64,000 nt of DNA from GCA-2861595 sp035526335 (GTDB lineage: Bacteria; Actinomycetota; Acidimicrobiia; Acidimicrobiales; GCA-2861595): assembly GCA_035526335.1 (NCBI GenBank), contig DATLCN010000046.1, positions 1 to 64,000 of the forward strand. The letters are read 5' to 3'. Below the pieces are notes generated by a model. The model was not told where the DNA came from. It saw only the letters and a list, made by a program, of their open reading frames with translations, and searched no databases. A program made the position numbers and the translations under genes. Shown in pieces: positions 48,422 through 57,251 of this stretch; within the stretch, counting starts at the first letter, position 1; the number at the start of each line of letters is the position of its first letter.

Positions 48422-49222
48422 GGCGCGGAACGACGATCGCGCTGGTTCTGCTGCTGGCGCTGATCCTCGGTTCGGCTCTCGTGCAGTTCCTGTTCCTGGG
48501 GCATTGATCCGTCCGGCCGACTCCGCCGCTTGCGCCAGCGGTGCCGCCGCCCCCGGGGGAGACCGCCTCCTGTCCGTGGTGGCCAGAAGGAACCCGGCGA
48601 ACAGGAGGGTGATGCCGGCGACAAGGGCGACGGCGAACCCGGTCATCTCGTCGAGCACCGAGTTGAGCAGGCCGCTCGCACCGCTCACCAGCACGCCGGC
48701 GGCGATCGTCAGGTTGGCCAGCACGAGCCGCGCCGGGCGGACCCGCACAGCGCTCCAGACCGCGCCGGCCAGCACCACCAGTGCGCCGGCGCCCGAGGCC
48801 ACGGCGGCGAGGATCCGGGGCAACGGCCCGAATACCTCGGATCCCTGCGCCAGCTCCGTCGCCGGCAACGCCGCCGTGAACGGCGCCACCGCCACGACGC
48901 CGGCGGCGAAGGCGCAGAAGACGGTGACACCTACCGCGACACGGTCGCCTCGCCTCGGGCCGGCCAGCAGGTAGATGGTCCCGAGGGCCAGCAAGGGCAC
49001 GTTGAGGATGGCCCCGAACAGGTAGAAAAGGCGGAAGGTCACCGCGTTCCACCCCAGAGCGGCACCGGCGGCGAGAGCGCCAGCGCCCAGGCAGAACATT
49101 GCGAGTGCCACGCTCCAGGCCAGCTCGTGCGGGCGTCGCCGCACCAACCATCTCTCGAAGGTCGACATGGCGAAGGCGAGGGCGATGAGGGCAGCGGCCG
49201 CGGCAAGGGCGGTGTGCAGCAT
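48416..49222 (-). CDS. Seven-helix conserved membrane protein
   Basis: A 268-residue protein with seven helices (about 4-20, 34-58, 64-86, 93-117, 134-160, 164-185, 191-211) and a disordered Ala/Pro/Arg-rich tail. Notable segments are FRLFYLFGAILNVPLLALGT and LLNSVLDEMTGFAVAL. TACGCT lies seven bases before the ATG on the minus strand. No function is recognised. Its tail overlaps the 29-codon peptide gene on the plus strand. Confidence 0.7.
   Translation of the reverse strand: MLHTALAAAAALIALAFAMSTFERWLVRRRPHELAWSVALAMFCLGAGALAAGAALGWNAVTFRLFYLFGAILNVPLLALGTIYLLAGPRRGDRVAVGVTVFCAFAAGVVAVAPFTAALPATELAQGSEVFGPLPRILAAVASGAGALVVLAGAVWSAVRVRPARLVLANLTIAAGVLVSGASGLLNSVLDEMTGFAVALVAGITLLFAGFLLATTDRRRSPPGAAAPLAQAAESAGRINAPGTGTAREPNRGSAPAAEPARSSFRAS
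48418..48507 (+). CDS. 29-residue single-helix membrane peptide
   Basis: ATG at 48418 overlaps the DUF62 stop and encodes RRGTTIALVLLLALILGSAL then VQFLFLGH. It is a single helix with a positively charged start, N-in. The overlap with the upstream gene suggests real coupling. It is wholly antisense to the poorly conserved tail of the membrane protein gene on the other strand. No family recognised. Confidence 0.5.
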   Translation: MRRGTTIALVLLLALILGSALVQFLFLGH

Positions 49223-49259
49223 CGACCGAAGCGTACGGCCTCGAGATGTGGCATCAGAG

Positions 49260-49281
49260 GCCGGCGCCGGCCGGCGCCGGC
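49260..49281. terminator. 22-bp perfect palindrome, possible terminator
   Basis: GCCGGCGCCGG at 49260-49270 is followed by its exact reverse complement CCGGCGCCGGC at 49271-49281. It lies just beyond the stop of the SpoIIE-type phosphatase gene and before the next minus-strand gene's promoter. It can fold as a strong GC hairpin; no T run follows, so termination is only likely by position. Confidence 0.4.
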
Positions 49282-49283
49282 AG

Positions 49284-50966
49284 TCAGGCCGACTCGGGCG
49301 GCACGAGAAGCTCGAACCAGACCCGCTTGCCCTCGGGCAGGAGAGTCACCCCCCATTCCTCGGCCATGGCCTCCACCAGGATCAGGCCCCGCCCGCCAGT
49401 GTCGTCGTTGCTGGGGGTTCGCGGTTGTGGTTCCAGGCTGGAGGAGTCGTCCACCTCGATCCGGATCCGGTCTCCGACGTAGCGGACCACGACGGTGAAC
49501 GCCGAGCGGGCGTGGCGGACGGCGTTGGTGGTCAGCTCGCTGGTGAGCAGCTCGACTGGGCCTTCGGTCAGCTCGGGCATGCGCCAGCTCAGCAGCACCC
49601 CGGTGACGAAGCGGCGGGCCTTGCCGGAGCTCGAAGGGTGGACGGGCAGCTTGACCCGCGCTTCGCGAGGCGGCAACGGCCGTCGCTCCCGGGGCTCGGG
49701 AACGTCCGGATCGAGTGGCTGCCTCGCCGAGGTGGACTTCTCCGCCGAACCGGTGGCCTGCAGGAGGCGCAGGGCCGGATTCTGGCTGGCGTCGTCGGGT
49801 ACCCGCACCACGAGGACGGCGATGTCGTCGTGGGCCGCTCCGCCGGCGAAGGCGAGGCTCTCCTCCACCAGCCGTCCCGCTATCACGTCCGCCGCTTCGC
49901 CCGCGCAGTCGAGCAGCAAGGTGTAGAGCCGCTCCTCGCCGAACATCCCCCCGGTGGGACTGCGGGATTCGGCGATTCCGTCGGTGCAGAACACCAGGGC
50001 GTCGCCAGGCCCCAGGCCCACCTGGTCGTCGGCCAGCTCTGGGTCCTCGAACAGCCCGATCAGGGTTCCAGGATGTCCTCTCACGTCGAGCCAGCCCGCC
50101 CGCCGGACGACCAGCGGCCGGGGATGACCTCCTGACGCCAGCGTGATCCAGGCACCGCAGCGGTCCAGTTCCAGACGGCCGTAGATCACGCTGCAGAAGC
50201 AGCTGTCGTGTTCGGGCTCGGCCAGGAGCGCTGCGTTCAGCTCCCGAAGCACGGCTGACGGCTCGGGGTGGTGGACCGCCGCGGCCCGCAGCGTGTAGCG
50301 GGTCAGCGCGGTCAGCGCGGCGGCGGCGGCGCCCTTGCCACAGACGTCTCCGATCACCACGCCCCACTCGTTGGTGCCGAGGCGGAAGACATCGAAGAAG
50401 TCCCCACCGACGGCGAGGTTGGTGCGGTCGGCAGGCCGGTAGCGGGTGGCGAGTTCCATCCCCGGCACCTCCGGCGGCCGCGGGGGCAGGAGGCTGGCCT
50501 GGAGCGTCACGGCCAGCTCACGCAGCTCCGCCTGTGTGCGCATCTGGTCGGTGACGTCCCGGAAGTACCAGGCGTACCCCAGGTACCGCCCCTGCGGGTC
50601 GTACAGCGGCGCTCCGTAGCGGTCGAGGACCCGGTTGCTGGCGAGGAGGACCTGGTCCCGGCACGGCACACGCTCGGCGTAGGCGTGGCGCACCTTGGTT
50701 ATGAACTCCTCCGGGTCGGCGACGCGAGCCAGTGCGGCTTCGAGCGCCACCTCGTCGTCCTTCGTGTCGATCACGGCTTCGGGAAAGCCCCACACCTCGG
50801 CGAACCGGCGGTTGGTGGCCACCATCTCGCCGTCGGGCGAAACGACGAGCATGCCATCGGGACTCGCCTCGGCCTGAGCGAGGGCCATGGCGAGCTGGGA
50901 CCGAACGTCCTCCTGGAGGAGCCGAAGGCTGCTCGACTTGCCCCCTTCGAGGTCGAAGTCGTACAT
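49284..50966 (-). CDS. PAS-SpoIIE phosphatase with fused anti-sigma-type ATPase
   Basis: A 560-residue signalling protein. In order: a PAS domain (about 25-150; SPDGMLVVSPDGEMVATNRR, AWYFRDVTDQ), a PP2C/SpoIIE phosphatase (about 165-385; VGGDFFDVF, VVIGDVCGKGAAAAALTA, FCTDGIAESR, HDDIAVLVVRV for metal Asp residues) and a C-terminal HATPase_c_2 domain (about 430-555; LLTSELTTNAVRHA, DDTGGRGLILVEAMA). It likely controls an anti-anti-sigma factor. ATG 50966 is nine bases after TACCCT on the minus strand; longer frames are not conserved. Divergent from rex. Confidence 0.88.
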   Translation of the reverse strand: MYDFDLEGGKSSSLRLLQEDVRSQLAMALAQAEASPDGMLVVSPDGEMVATNRRFAEVWGFPEAVIDTKDDEVALEAALARVADPEEFITKVRHAYAERVPCRDQVLLASNRVLDRYGAPLYDPQGRYLGYAWYFRDVTDQMRTQAELRELAVTLQASLLPPRPPEVPGMELATRYRPADRTNLAVGGDFFDVFRLGTNEWGVVIGDVCGKGAAAAALTALTRYTLRAAAVHHPEPSAVLRELNAALLAEPEHDSCFCSVIYGRLELDRCGAWITLASGGHPRPLVVRRAGWLDVRGHPGTLIGLFEDPELADDQVGLGPGDALVFCTDGIAESRSPTGGMFGEERLYTLLLDCAGEAADVIAGRLVEESLAFAGGAAHDDIAVLVVRVPDDASQNPALRLLQATGSAEKSTSARQPLDPDVPEPRERRPLPPREARVKLPVHPSSSGKARRFVTGVLLSWRMPELTEGPVELLTSELTTNAVRHARSAFTVVVRYVGDRIRIEVDDSSSLEPQPRTPSNDDTGGRGLILVEAMAEEWGVTLLPEGKRVWFELLVPPESA

Positions 50967-51032
50967 GTACCAGCAAGGGTACAGCGGCTCGCCTGGCGGG
51001 GGGTTACGGCGGGTGGACGGACGCTGGTGCCT

Positions 51033-51061
51033 TTGTGAAGAACTGCACGAGCCCGTACCAT
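51033..51061 (+). promoter_or_regulatory. rex promoter with Rex-box-like operator
   Basis: TTGTGA (51033-51038) and TACCAT (51056-51061) are spaced exactly 17 bases, and the ATG of rex is seven bases further, so the transcript is probably leaderless. TTGTGAA-GAAC-TGCACGA (51033-51050) matches the Rex consensus TTGTGAA-N4-TTCACAA at 12 of 14 arm positions and covers the -35. Rex would shut off its own operon when bound. Confidence 0.65.
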
Positions 51062-51068
51062 TGGGTGC

Positions 51069-51794
51069 ATGGCCGACCGCGCTCCCCGGCGTGTCCCCGA
51101 GGCGACGGTGGCCCGCCTTCCCCTCTACCTTCGGAGCCTGCTCGAGGTCGGTGAGTCGAACACCGCCACCATCTCGTCGGAACGGTTGGCGGAGATGGCC
51201 GGCGTCAACGCGGCGAAGGTCCGCAAGGACCTCTCGTACCTGGGCTCGTACGGCACGCGCGGGGTCGGCTACGACGCCCAGTACCTGCTGTACCAGATCA
51301 GCCGGGAGCTCGGCCTGACCCAGGACTGGCCGGTGGCGATCGTGGGGCTGGGCAACCTCGGCCGCGCACTGGCCAACTACCGCGGCTTTCTCGCCCGCGG
51401 GTTCCACGTGGCGGCGTTGGTCGACTCCGACCCGGCCAAGGTGGGCACCTTCATCGGTGACCTCGAGGTCGGACACGTCGACGAAATGGCGGCGATAGCG
51501 GCGATGCACCGGGTGGCCATCGCCATCATCGCCACCCCGGCCGCCGCCGCTCAGGAGGTCACCGACCTGCTGGTGGACGCCGGTGTCGGTTCCATCCTCA
51601 ACTTCGCGCCGGTGGTCCTGAACGTGCCCGCCCACGTCTCGCTCCGCAAGGTGGACCTGTCGATAGAGCTGCAGATCCTGTCCTTCTACCAGCAACGCCA
51701 GGCCGGCCTCGTGCCTCTGGAGGGGCCGCTGGTTGTGCCCGTGGACGGTGAGGTCCACCCTCCGGGGCCCGGTGGGCGGCTGGCACCCATCTGA
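51069..51794 (+). CDS. rex: Redox-sensing transcriptional repressor Rex
   Basis: A 241-residue repressor. The winged helix (about 10-85: VARLPLYLRSLLEVGESNTA, AEMAGVNAAKVRKDLSYLGS) is followed by GVGYDAQYLL and a Rossmann domain with VAIVGLGNLGRALANY and VDSDPAKVGTFIGDL. It senses NADH/NAD and controls respiration genes. The ATG seven bases after the -10 suggests a leaderless mRNA. In Streptomyces rex heads rex-hemACD, the same arrangement as here. Confidence 0.96.
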   Translation: MADRAPRRVPEATVARLPLYLRSLLEVGESNTATISSERLAEMAGVNAAKVRKDLSYLGSYGTRGVGYDAQYLLYQISRELGLTQDWPVAIVGLGNLGRALANYRGFLARGFHVAALVDSDPAKVGTFIGDLEVGHVDEMAAIAAMHRVAIAIIATPAAAAQEVTDLLVDAGVGSILNFAPVVLNVPAHVSLRKVDLSIELQILSFYQQRQAGLVPLEGPLVVPVDGEVHPPGPGGRLAPI

Positions 51795-52423
51795 TGCCGG
51801 TGACCGTGCCGATGTACCCCGTCAATTTGGTCCTGGAGGGGCGCAAATGCCTCGTGGTCGGCGCCGGAGCAGTGGCCGCGCACAAGATCGAGGGCCTCCT
51901 CGCCTGTGGCGCCCGCGTGCACGTGGTGGCCCCCGAGGTGGCCCCGGCGGTGAAGGGGCTGGCCGGCATCACGGTCGAGCGCAGGCCCTACCGGCGTGGT
52001 GAGGTGGGCGGTTACCGGCTGGCCGTGGCCGCCACGGGCGATCCGGCCGTGAACGCCACGGTGCTGGCCGACGGTGAGGATTCAGGCGTGTGGGTCAACG
52101 CGGCCGACGACACCGACAACTGCTCGTTCACTCTGCCCGCCGTGGTGCGCCGGGGGCCGGTGATGATCGCAGTGTCCACCGGCGGCTACAGCCCGGCCCT
52201 GGCGCGATGGCTGAAGGAGAGGGTGGCGGCACTGGTCGGTCCCGAGTACGAGGTGCTGGCCGAGCTCCTTTCGGCGGAGCGGGATGCGATCCGGGCTTCC
52301 GGGCGTTCCACTGAAGGGCTGAATTGGCAGAGTGCCCTGGAATCAGACATGCTCGATCTCATACGGGCCGGACAGGTCCGAGAAGCCAAGGAGCGCCTTC
52401 AGGCGTGTCTGTCGTCGTCGTAG
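51794..52423 (+). CDS. Precorrin-2 dehydrogenase/siroheme-type NAD-binding protein
   Basis: A 209-residue protein like the N-terminal part of CysG or Met8: MYPVNLVLEGRKCLVVGAGA, then VAAHKIEGLLACGARVHVVA, VAATGDPAVNATVLAD, NAADDTDNCSFTLPAVVRRG and AVSTGGYSPALARWLKERV. It oxidises precorrin-2 to sirohydrochlorin and may insert iron. ATG 51794 overlaps the rex stop; the end overlaps hemA by 19 bases. It works next to the CobA domain encoded further on. Confidence 0.9.
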   Translation: MPVTVPMYPVNLVLEGRKCLVVGAGAVAAHKIEGLLACGARVHVVAPEVAPAVKGLAGITVERRPYRRGEVGGYRLAVAATGDPAVNATVLADGEDSGVWVNAADDTDNCSFTLPAVVRRGPVMIAVSTGGYSPALARWLKERVAALVGPEYEVLAELLSAERDAIRASGRSTEGLNWQSALESDMLDLIRAGQVREAKERLQACLSSS

Positions 52424-53670
52424 GTCTCAACCATCGCACCGTTCCCCTCGAGATCCTCGAGGGGGTGACGGTGAACGAGGTCGCCCTGCCCAAGGCTCTC
52501 GCCTCGCTGGGCTCGCGGGAGAACCTGAGCGAGGTGATCATCCTTTCCACGTGCATGCGCACGGAGGCTTACATCGTGGCCGAGCGCTTCCACACCGCGC
52601 TGGCCGAGGTCCGGGATTTTTTCGCCGACATCAGCTCGATTCCGGCCGAACGGTTCTCCGACCACCTCTACTCGTACTACGAGGACAACGTCGGCGCTCA
52701 TCTGTTCCGGGTGGCCTCCGGTCTCGATTCCGCAGTGGTCGGTGAGAGCGAGATCCTGGGGCAGGTGCGCGCCGCCTGGGAGCTGGCCGCGGCCGAGGGG
52801 TCCGCCGGCCCGGTCCTGGGAGCGCTGTTCCGCCACGCCCTGGAGGTGGGAAAGCGGGCCCGGACGGAGACGGCCATCGGCCGGGGTACCACGTCGGTCT
52901 CGCAGGCCGCGGTGGAGATGGCGGCCCAGCGCCTGGGCACGCTCGAGGGACGGCGGGTCCTGGTGCTCGGCGCCGGGGACATGGGTGAGGGAATGACGGT
53001 CGCCCTTGGCGCCTCCCCCAACGTGGGAGAGCTGACCGTGGCGAACCGCACCTGGGCCAAGGCTGTATCGCTGGCCGAGCGGGCCGGCGGCCGGCCCGTG
53101 CCTTTCGCCGACCTGCGGCCGGCGCTGGAGCAGGCCGACGTGCTCCTCACTTCCACCGGCGCCCCTTCCGTGCTGCTGACCGCGGAGGACCTGGCGCCGG
53201 TGATGGCGGCCCGGCCAGAACGTCCCCTGCTGGTGGTGGACATCGCCGTACCCCGTGACGTGGAGGCGGGAGTGGCCGACCTTCCCGGCGTGACCCTTCT
53301 CGACATGGACGATTTGAAGGCCTTCGCCGAGGCCGGCCTGGCCGGCCGGCGACGCGAGGTGGCGAGCGTGGAGGCCATCGTCGTCGACGAGCTGGAGCGG
53401 TACCGGGCCACGTCCACCGCCCGGCAACTGGCCCCGCTGGTCGTCGCACTGCGCCAGCGCGGCGAGGCGTTGCGGATGGCGGAGCTGGAGCGATCCCGCT
53501 CCCGTCTCGGTGACCTGGACGAGCGCCAGCGTGAGGCGGTCGACGCCCTCACCAAGGCTCTGTTGGCCAAGCTGCTGCACGAGCCGACCGTGCGCCTGAA
53601 GGAGGCCGCCGGAACGCCGCGTGGCGACCGCCTGGCCGAGGCGCTACGGGCCCTGTTCGATCTGTCGTAG
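52405..53670 (+). CDS. hemA: Glutamyl-tRNA reductase
   Basis: A 421-residue enzyme that makes glutamate-1-semialdehyde from Glu-tRNA, the first committed step of C5 heme synthesis. VVGLNHRTVPLEILEGV starts the catalytic domain, STCMRTEAYIV holds the active-site cysteine (the usual Asn after it is Met), then VVGESEILGQVRAAWELA, RVLVLGAGDMGEGMTVAL for NADPH and a C-terminal dimer domain. Starts at GTG 52405 inside the preceding gene. Confidence 0.96.
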   Translation: MSVVVVGLNHRTVPLEILEGVTVNEVALPKALASLGSRENLSEVIILSTCMRTEAYIVAERFHTALAEVRDFFADISSIPAERFSDHLYSYYEDNVGAHLFRVASGLDSAVVGESEILGQVRAAWELAAAEGSAGPVLGALFRHALEVGKRARTETAIGRGTTSVSQAAVEMAAQRLGTLEGRRVLVLGAGDMGEGMTVALGASPNVGELTVANRTWAKAVSLAERAGGRPVPFADLRPALEQADVLLTSTGAPSVLLTAEDLAPVMAARPERPLLVVDIAVPRDVEAGVADLPGVTLLDMDDLKAFAEAGLAGRRREVASVEAIVVDELERYRATSTARQLAPLVVALRQRGEALRMAELERSRSRLGDLDERQREAVDALTKALLAKLLHEPTVRLKEAAGTPRGDRLAEALRALFDLS

Positions 53671-54620
53671 TGCAGCCACCTTCCACAGGGCTGCACCTGG
53701 TGGGTCGGCCCGTGTTGCGGGCCGCCACGCGCGGGAGCGCGCTCGCCGTCTGGCAGACGGACTTCGTGGCCTCGCTGGTGGCCACGGAGTGTGGAGTCGC
53801 CGTGGAGCGGGTCGTCGTCGAGACCGCCGGCGATCTCCGCCAGGACGCCCACATCTGGGAGATCGGCGGCCGTGGCGTCTTCGTCAAGGAGGTGCAGGCC
53901 GCAGTGCTGCAGGGCCGGGCCGACTTCGCCGTCCATTCGGCCAAGGATCTCCCGTCGTCGGTCACGGCGGGGCTGGTCATCGCCGCGGTGCCCGTACGGG
54001 CCGATCCCCGTGACGCGCTCGTCGGCTCCACTCTCGAGGATCTGCCGACGGGCGGTCTCGTGGCCACGGGGTCCGTGCGCCGGCGGGCGCAGTTGGCGTC
54101 GCTGCGCCCGGACCTGACTTTCACCGGCCTCCGCGGCAATGTCGGTACTAGGCTGGCCAAGGCTTCCGGTCACGCGGCGATCGTGATGGCCGCCGCCGCT
54201 CTCGACCGCCTCGACCACGCCGACCGCGCCGCCGAGGTGCTCGACTGCTCCGTGATGGTTCCCCAGGTCGGTCAGGGCGCCCTCGCCGTGGAGGCGCGAG
54301 AGGACGATCTCGAGGTGCTGGAGCTGCTGAGGGCCGTCCAACACGGTCCGTCCCGGGTGGCGGTGGACGCCGAGCGTGCCTATCTGGCCGAGATCGGGGG
54401 TGGCTGCGACCTGCCGGTCGGCGCCTACGCCCGCGTGGGCGGCGACGGCGGCCTGCACATGGATGCGGTGCTCGGCAGCCTGGACGGCCGCATCGTCCTG
54501 CGGGTGGCGGGCGAGGCCGGCGCCGGCGCCGGCGAGGACCTCGGACGGGCTCTCGCCCGGCGCCTCCTCGACGAATGCGGTGGAGCCTGGCTGCTCGACG
54601 GACTCCGGTCCCTGGCGTGA
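53670..54620 (+). CDS. hemC: Hydroxymethylbilane synthase
   Basis: A 316-residue porphobilinogen deaminase. RAATRGSALAVWQTDFVASL, IGGRGVFVKEVQAAVLQGRA, FAVHSAKDLPS, GSVRRRAQL, GLRGNVGTRL and the cofactor-binding cysteine in GGGCDLPVGAYA are all present. It polymerises four porphobilinogens. It begins with GTG in the stop of hemA (TAGTG). Confidence 0.96.
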   Translation: MQPPSTGLHLVGRPVLRAATRGSALAVWQTDFVASLVATECGVAVERVVVETAGDLRQDAHIWEIGGRGVFVKEVQAAVLQGRADFAVHSAKDLPSSVTAGLVIAAVPVRADPRDALVGSTLEDLPTGGLVATGSVRRRAQLASLRPDLTFTGLRGNVGTRLAKASGHAAIVMAAAALDRLDHADRAAEVLDCSVMVPQVGQGALAVEAREDDLEVLELLRAVQHGPSRVAVDAERAYLAEIGGGCDLPVGAYARVGGDGGLHMDAVLGSLDGRIVLRVAGEAGAGAGEDLGRALARRLLDECGGAWLLDGLRSLA

Positions 54621-54699
54621 CGCCGTCATCCCGCCGGCGTTGGGAGCACAAGTACATGGCGGGCGGTTCCGGCCCTCAGTCAGTTCGGAAGTGGCAGGG

Positions 54700-56172
54700 G
54701 TGACCGTCTACCTGGTCGGCGCCGGCCCGGGTGACCCCGGCCTGCTGACCCTGCGCGGGGCCGAGCTGCTCGGTCGGGCCGACGTCGTGGTCCACGACCG
54801 TCTGGCCGAGGCGCAGCTGCTGGACCTGGCGCCGGCGGCGGCCGAGCGCATCGACGTGGGCAAGCAGCCGGGCCGGCCCGTGGCCCAGGAGTACGTGAAC
54901 GAGCTGCTGGTGGAGAGGGGCCTGGCCGGGATGGAGGTGGTCCGTCTGAAGGGCGGCGATCCCTTCGTGTTCGGCCGGGGCGGCGAGGAGGCGCTCGCCC
55001 TCCTGGAGGCCGGAGTGCCTTTCGAAGTGGTGCCGGGAGTGACGTCGGCCGTGGCCGCCCCCGCGTACGCCGGCGTGCCCCTCACCCACCGGGGGCTCTC
55101 GACGTCCTTCACCGTCGTCACCGGCCACAGCCGCCCGCGCAACGAAGGCCTCCAGACCGACCGGGGCCCGAACTGGGAGGCCCTCGCCGCCGCCGGCGGG
55201 ACCATCGTGGTGCTGATGGGCGTGTCCGAGCGACCTGAATACGCGGCCAGGCTCCGTGCCGGAGGTCTGCCTGGCACCACCCCGGTGCTCTGTGTGCACT
55301 GGGGGACCAGGCCGCAGCAGCGCAGTGTCCGCACGACGCTCGCCGAACTGCCCGAAGTTGCTCTCGAGCCGCCGGCCACCATCGTGATCGGTGAGGTGGC
55401 CGCCTTGGACCTGTCATGGTTCGAACGCCGCCCGTTGTTCGGTCGCAGGATCGTGGTCACCCGCCCGCCTGATCAGGCGCCGGCACTGGTCCGCGCGTTG
55501 CGGGGGAAAGGGGCGGAGACAGTGGTGTTGCCGGTTATCGCCATCACAGACCCCGCCGACGGCGGCGCCGACCTGCGGGCGGCCGCGGAGGCCCTCAACG
55601 ACTACGACTGGGTGGTGTTCACCTCTGCCAATGCCGTCGAGCGCCTGGTCGCCCTCCTGCCGGACGCCCGGTCCTTCGGCGCCGCCCGCATCGCCGCCAT
55701 CGGCACGGGTACCGCCGCCGCCCTGGCCGCGGCACGGCTGGTTCCCGACCTGGTGCCCGACCGGTTCGTGGCCGAATCCCTCCTCGAAGCGTTTTCACCG
55801 CCCGCCCATCGAGGTTCCCGCGTCCTGCTCCCGGCGGCCGCCGCCGCCCGCCAGGTCCTGCCCGAGGGGCTACGGGCACGCGGCTACGACGTGCACGTCG
55901 TGGAGGCCTACCGCACCCAGCCGGGGGACCTGTCGCCGGCGGCGATGGCCGAGGCTGCCGGCGCCGACGCCATCGCCTTCACGTCTTCATCGACGGTCAC
56001 CGAATACCTCGCCGTCGCCGGGGCGGACACCGTGCCGCCGGTGGTGGCCTGCATCGGCCCCGTGACCTCGGCCACCGCCCGGGAAAACGGCTTGACGGTC
56101 GCCGTCGAGGCCGGCGTCCACACGGTCCGGGGCCTCGTCGACGCCTTGGAGCAGTACTTCGGAGGATCCTGA
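54700..56172 (+). CDS. cobA-hemD: Fused uroporphyrinogen-III methyltransferase and uroporphyrinogen-III synthase
   Basis: A 490-residue fusion. Residues 1-245 are the SUMT/CobA part: TVYLVGAGPGDPGLLTLRGA, VVVHDRLAEA, EVVRLKGGDPFVFGRGGEEA, GVPLTHRGLSTSFTVVTGH. Residues 250-490 are the HemD part, with GRRIVVTRPPDQAPALVRAL, VFTSANAVERLVALL and AFTSSSTVTEYLAVAG. HemD closes and inverts ring D; CobA diverts the product to siroheme and B12. GTG 54700 is chosen because GGAAG lies eight bases upstream; GTG 54691 is the alternative. Confidence 0.95.
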   Translation: MTVYLVGAGPGDPGLLTLRGAELLGRADVVVHDRLAEAQLLDLAPAAAERIDVGKQPGRPVAQEYVNELLVERGLAGMEVVRLKGGDPFVFGRGGEEALALLEAGVPFEVVPGVTSAVAAPAYAGVPLTHRGLSTSFTVVTGHSRPRNEGLQTDRGPNWEALAAAGGTIVVLMGVSERPEYAARLRAGGLPGTTPVLCVHWGTRPQQRSVRTTLAELPEVALEPPATIVIGEVAALDLSWFERRPLFGRRIVVTRPPDQAPALVRALRGKGAETVVLPVIAITDPADGGADLRAAAEALNDYDWVVFTSANAVERLVALLPDARSFGAARIAAIGTGTAAALAAARLVPDLVPDRFVAESLLEAFSPPAHRGSRVLLPAAAAARQVLPEGLRARGYDVHVVEAYRTQPGDLSPAAMAEAAGADAIAFTSSSTVTEYLAVAGADTVPPVVACIGPVTSATARENGLTVAVEAGVHTVRGLVDALEQYFGGS

Positions 56173-56261
56173 GCGTCCAGACAAGGCCAACGAAAGCGAC
56201 GAAAAGACACGCTGTGGTCGCCCCGACGCCGGTGCAGGGTTTCGGGACGTACCCTTGCGGA

Positions 56262-57251
56262 ATGGCCTTTCCCGCCCGCCGGCTGCGCCGTCTGCGGCGC
56301 ACAGCCGCGCTGCGCCGGCTGGTGGCGGAGACCCGCCTCGGCGTGGACGACCTCGTCGTGCCGCTCTTCGTCCGCGACGGGATCGACGCTCCCCAACTGA
56401 TCGCGTCGCTGCCCGGAGTGGTTCAGCACACGCGCGAATCACTGGTGAAAGAGGTCCGGGAGCTGGCCGGACTGGGACTGCCCGGAGTGCTCCTGTTCGG
56501 GGTTCCGGCCGCCGGAACCAAGGATCCGACCGGCAGTGGCGCATGGGCGCACGACGGCATCGTGCAGGTGGCGCTCCGGGACCTACGCGACGAGGTGGGT
56601 GACGCCGTGGTGGTGATGGCCGACCTCTGCCTCGATCCCTACACCGAGCACGGGCACTGCGGTGTCCTGGACGACGGGGGCCAGCCGGACAACGACGCCA
56701 CCCTCGAGCTGTACGCCAAGGTCGCGCTGGCCCAAGCTGGCGCCGGCGCCGACGTGGTCGCGCCCAGCGGGATGATGGACGGTCAGGTGGCCGCCATCAG
56801 AGCCGCGCTGGACGGCACGGGCCATGACCAGACGGCGATCCTGGCCTATTCGGCCAAGTACGCCTCTTCCCTCTACGGCCCCTTTCGGGACGCCGTCGAC
56901 ACGGCCATCGCCGGCGGAGGAGACCGGAGCGCCTATCAGCAGGATCTCCGCAACAGCCGGGAGGCTCTGGCCGAGGCGACCGAGGATGTTCTCGAGGGAG
57001 CCGACATGGTCATGGTGAAGCCCGCTCTGGCCTACCTCGACGTGATCGTCGCCGTGCGGGCTGCGGTCGACGTTCCGGTGGCCGCCTTCCACGTGAGCGG
57101 CGAGTACGCCATGATCAAAGCGGCCGCCGAGCGTGGTTGGGTGGACGGGGCGGCAGTGGCCTTGGAGCACGTCAGCGCCATCAAGCGCGCCGGCGCCGAC
57201 ATCGTCGTCACCTACCTCGCCCGGGAGCTGGCCGAGTCGCTGAATGCCTGA
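56262..57251 (+). CDS. hemB: Porphobilinogen synthase (delta-aminolevulinate dehydratase)
   Basis: A 329-residue enzyme joining two aminolevulinates. Schiff-base lysines are in LAYSAKYASSLYG and DMVMVKPALAYLD. The metal site reads DLCLDPYTEHGHCG: the first and last zinc cysteines are present but the middle one is Asp, a mixed type. RRLRRTAALRRLVAETRL is the usual N-terminal arm. ATG 56262 is six bases after TACCCT (56250-56255), so hemB may have its own leaderless transcript besides operon read-through. The end overlaps hemL by eight bases. Confidence 0.96.
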   Translation: MAFPARRLRRLRRTAALRRLVAETRLGVDDLVVPLFVRDGIDAPQLIASLPGVVQHTRESLVKEVRELAGLGLPGVLLFGVPAAGTKDPTGSGAWAHDGIVQVALRDLRDEVGDAVVVMADLCLDPYTEHGHCGVLDDGGQPDNDATLELYAKVALAQAGAGADVVAPSGMMDGQVAAIRAALDGTGHDQTAILAYSAKYASSLYGPFRDAVDTAIAGGGDRSAYQQDLRNSREALAEATEDVLEGADMVMVKPALAYLDVIVAVRAAVDVPVAAFHVSGEYAMIKAAAERGWVDGAAVALEHVSAIKRAGADIVVTYLARELAESLNA

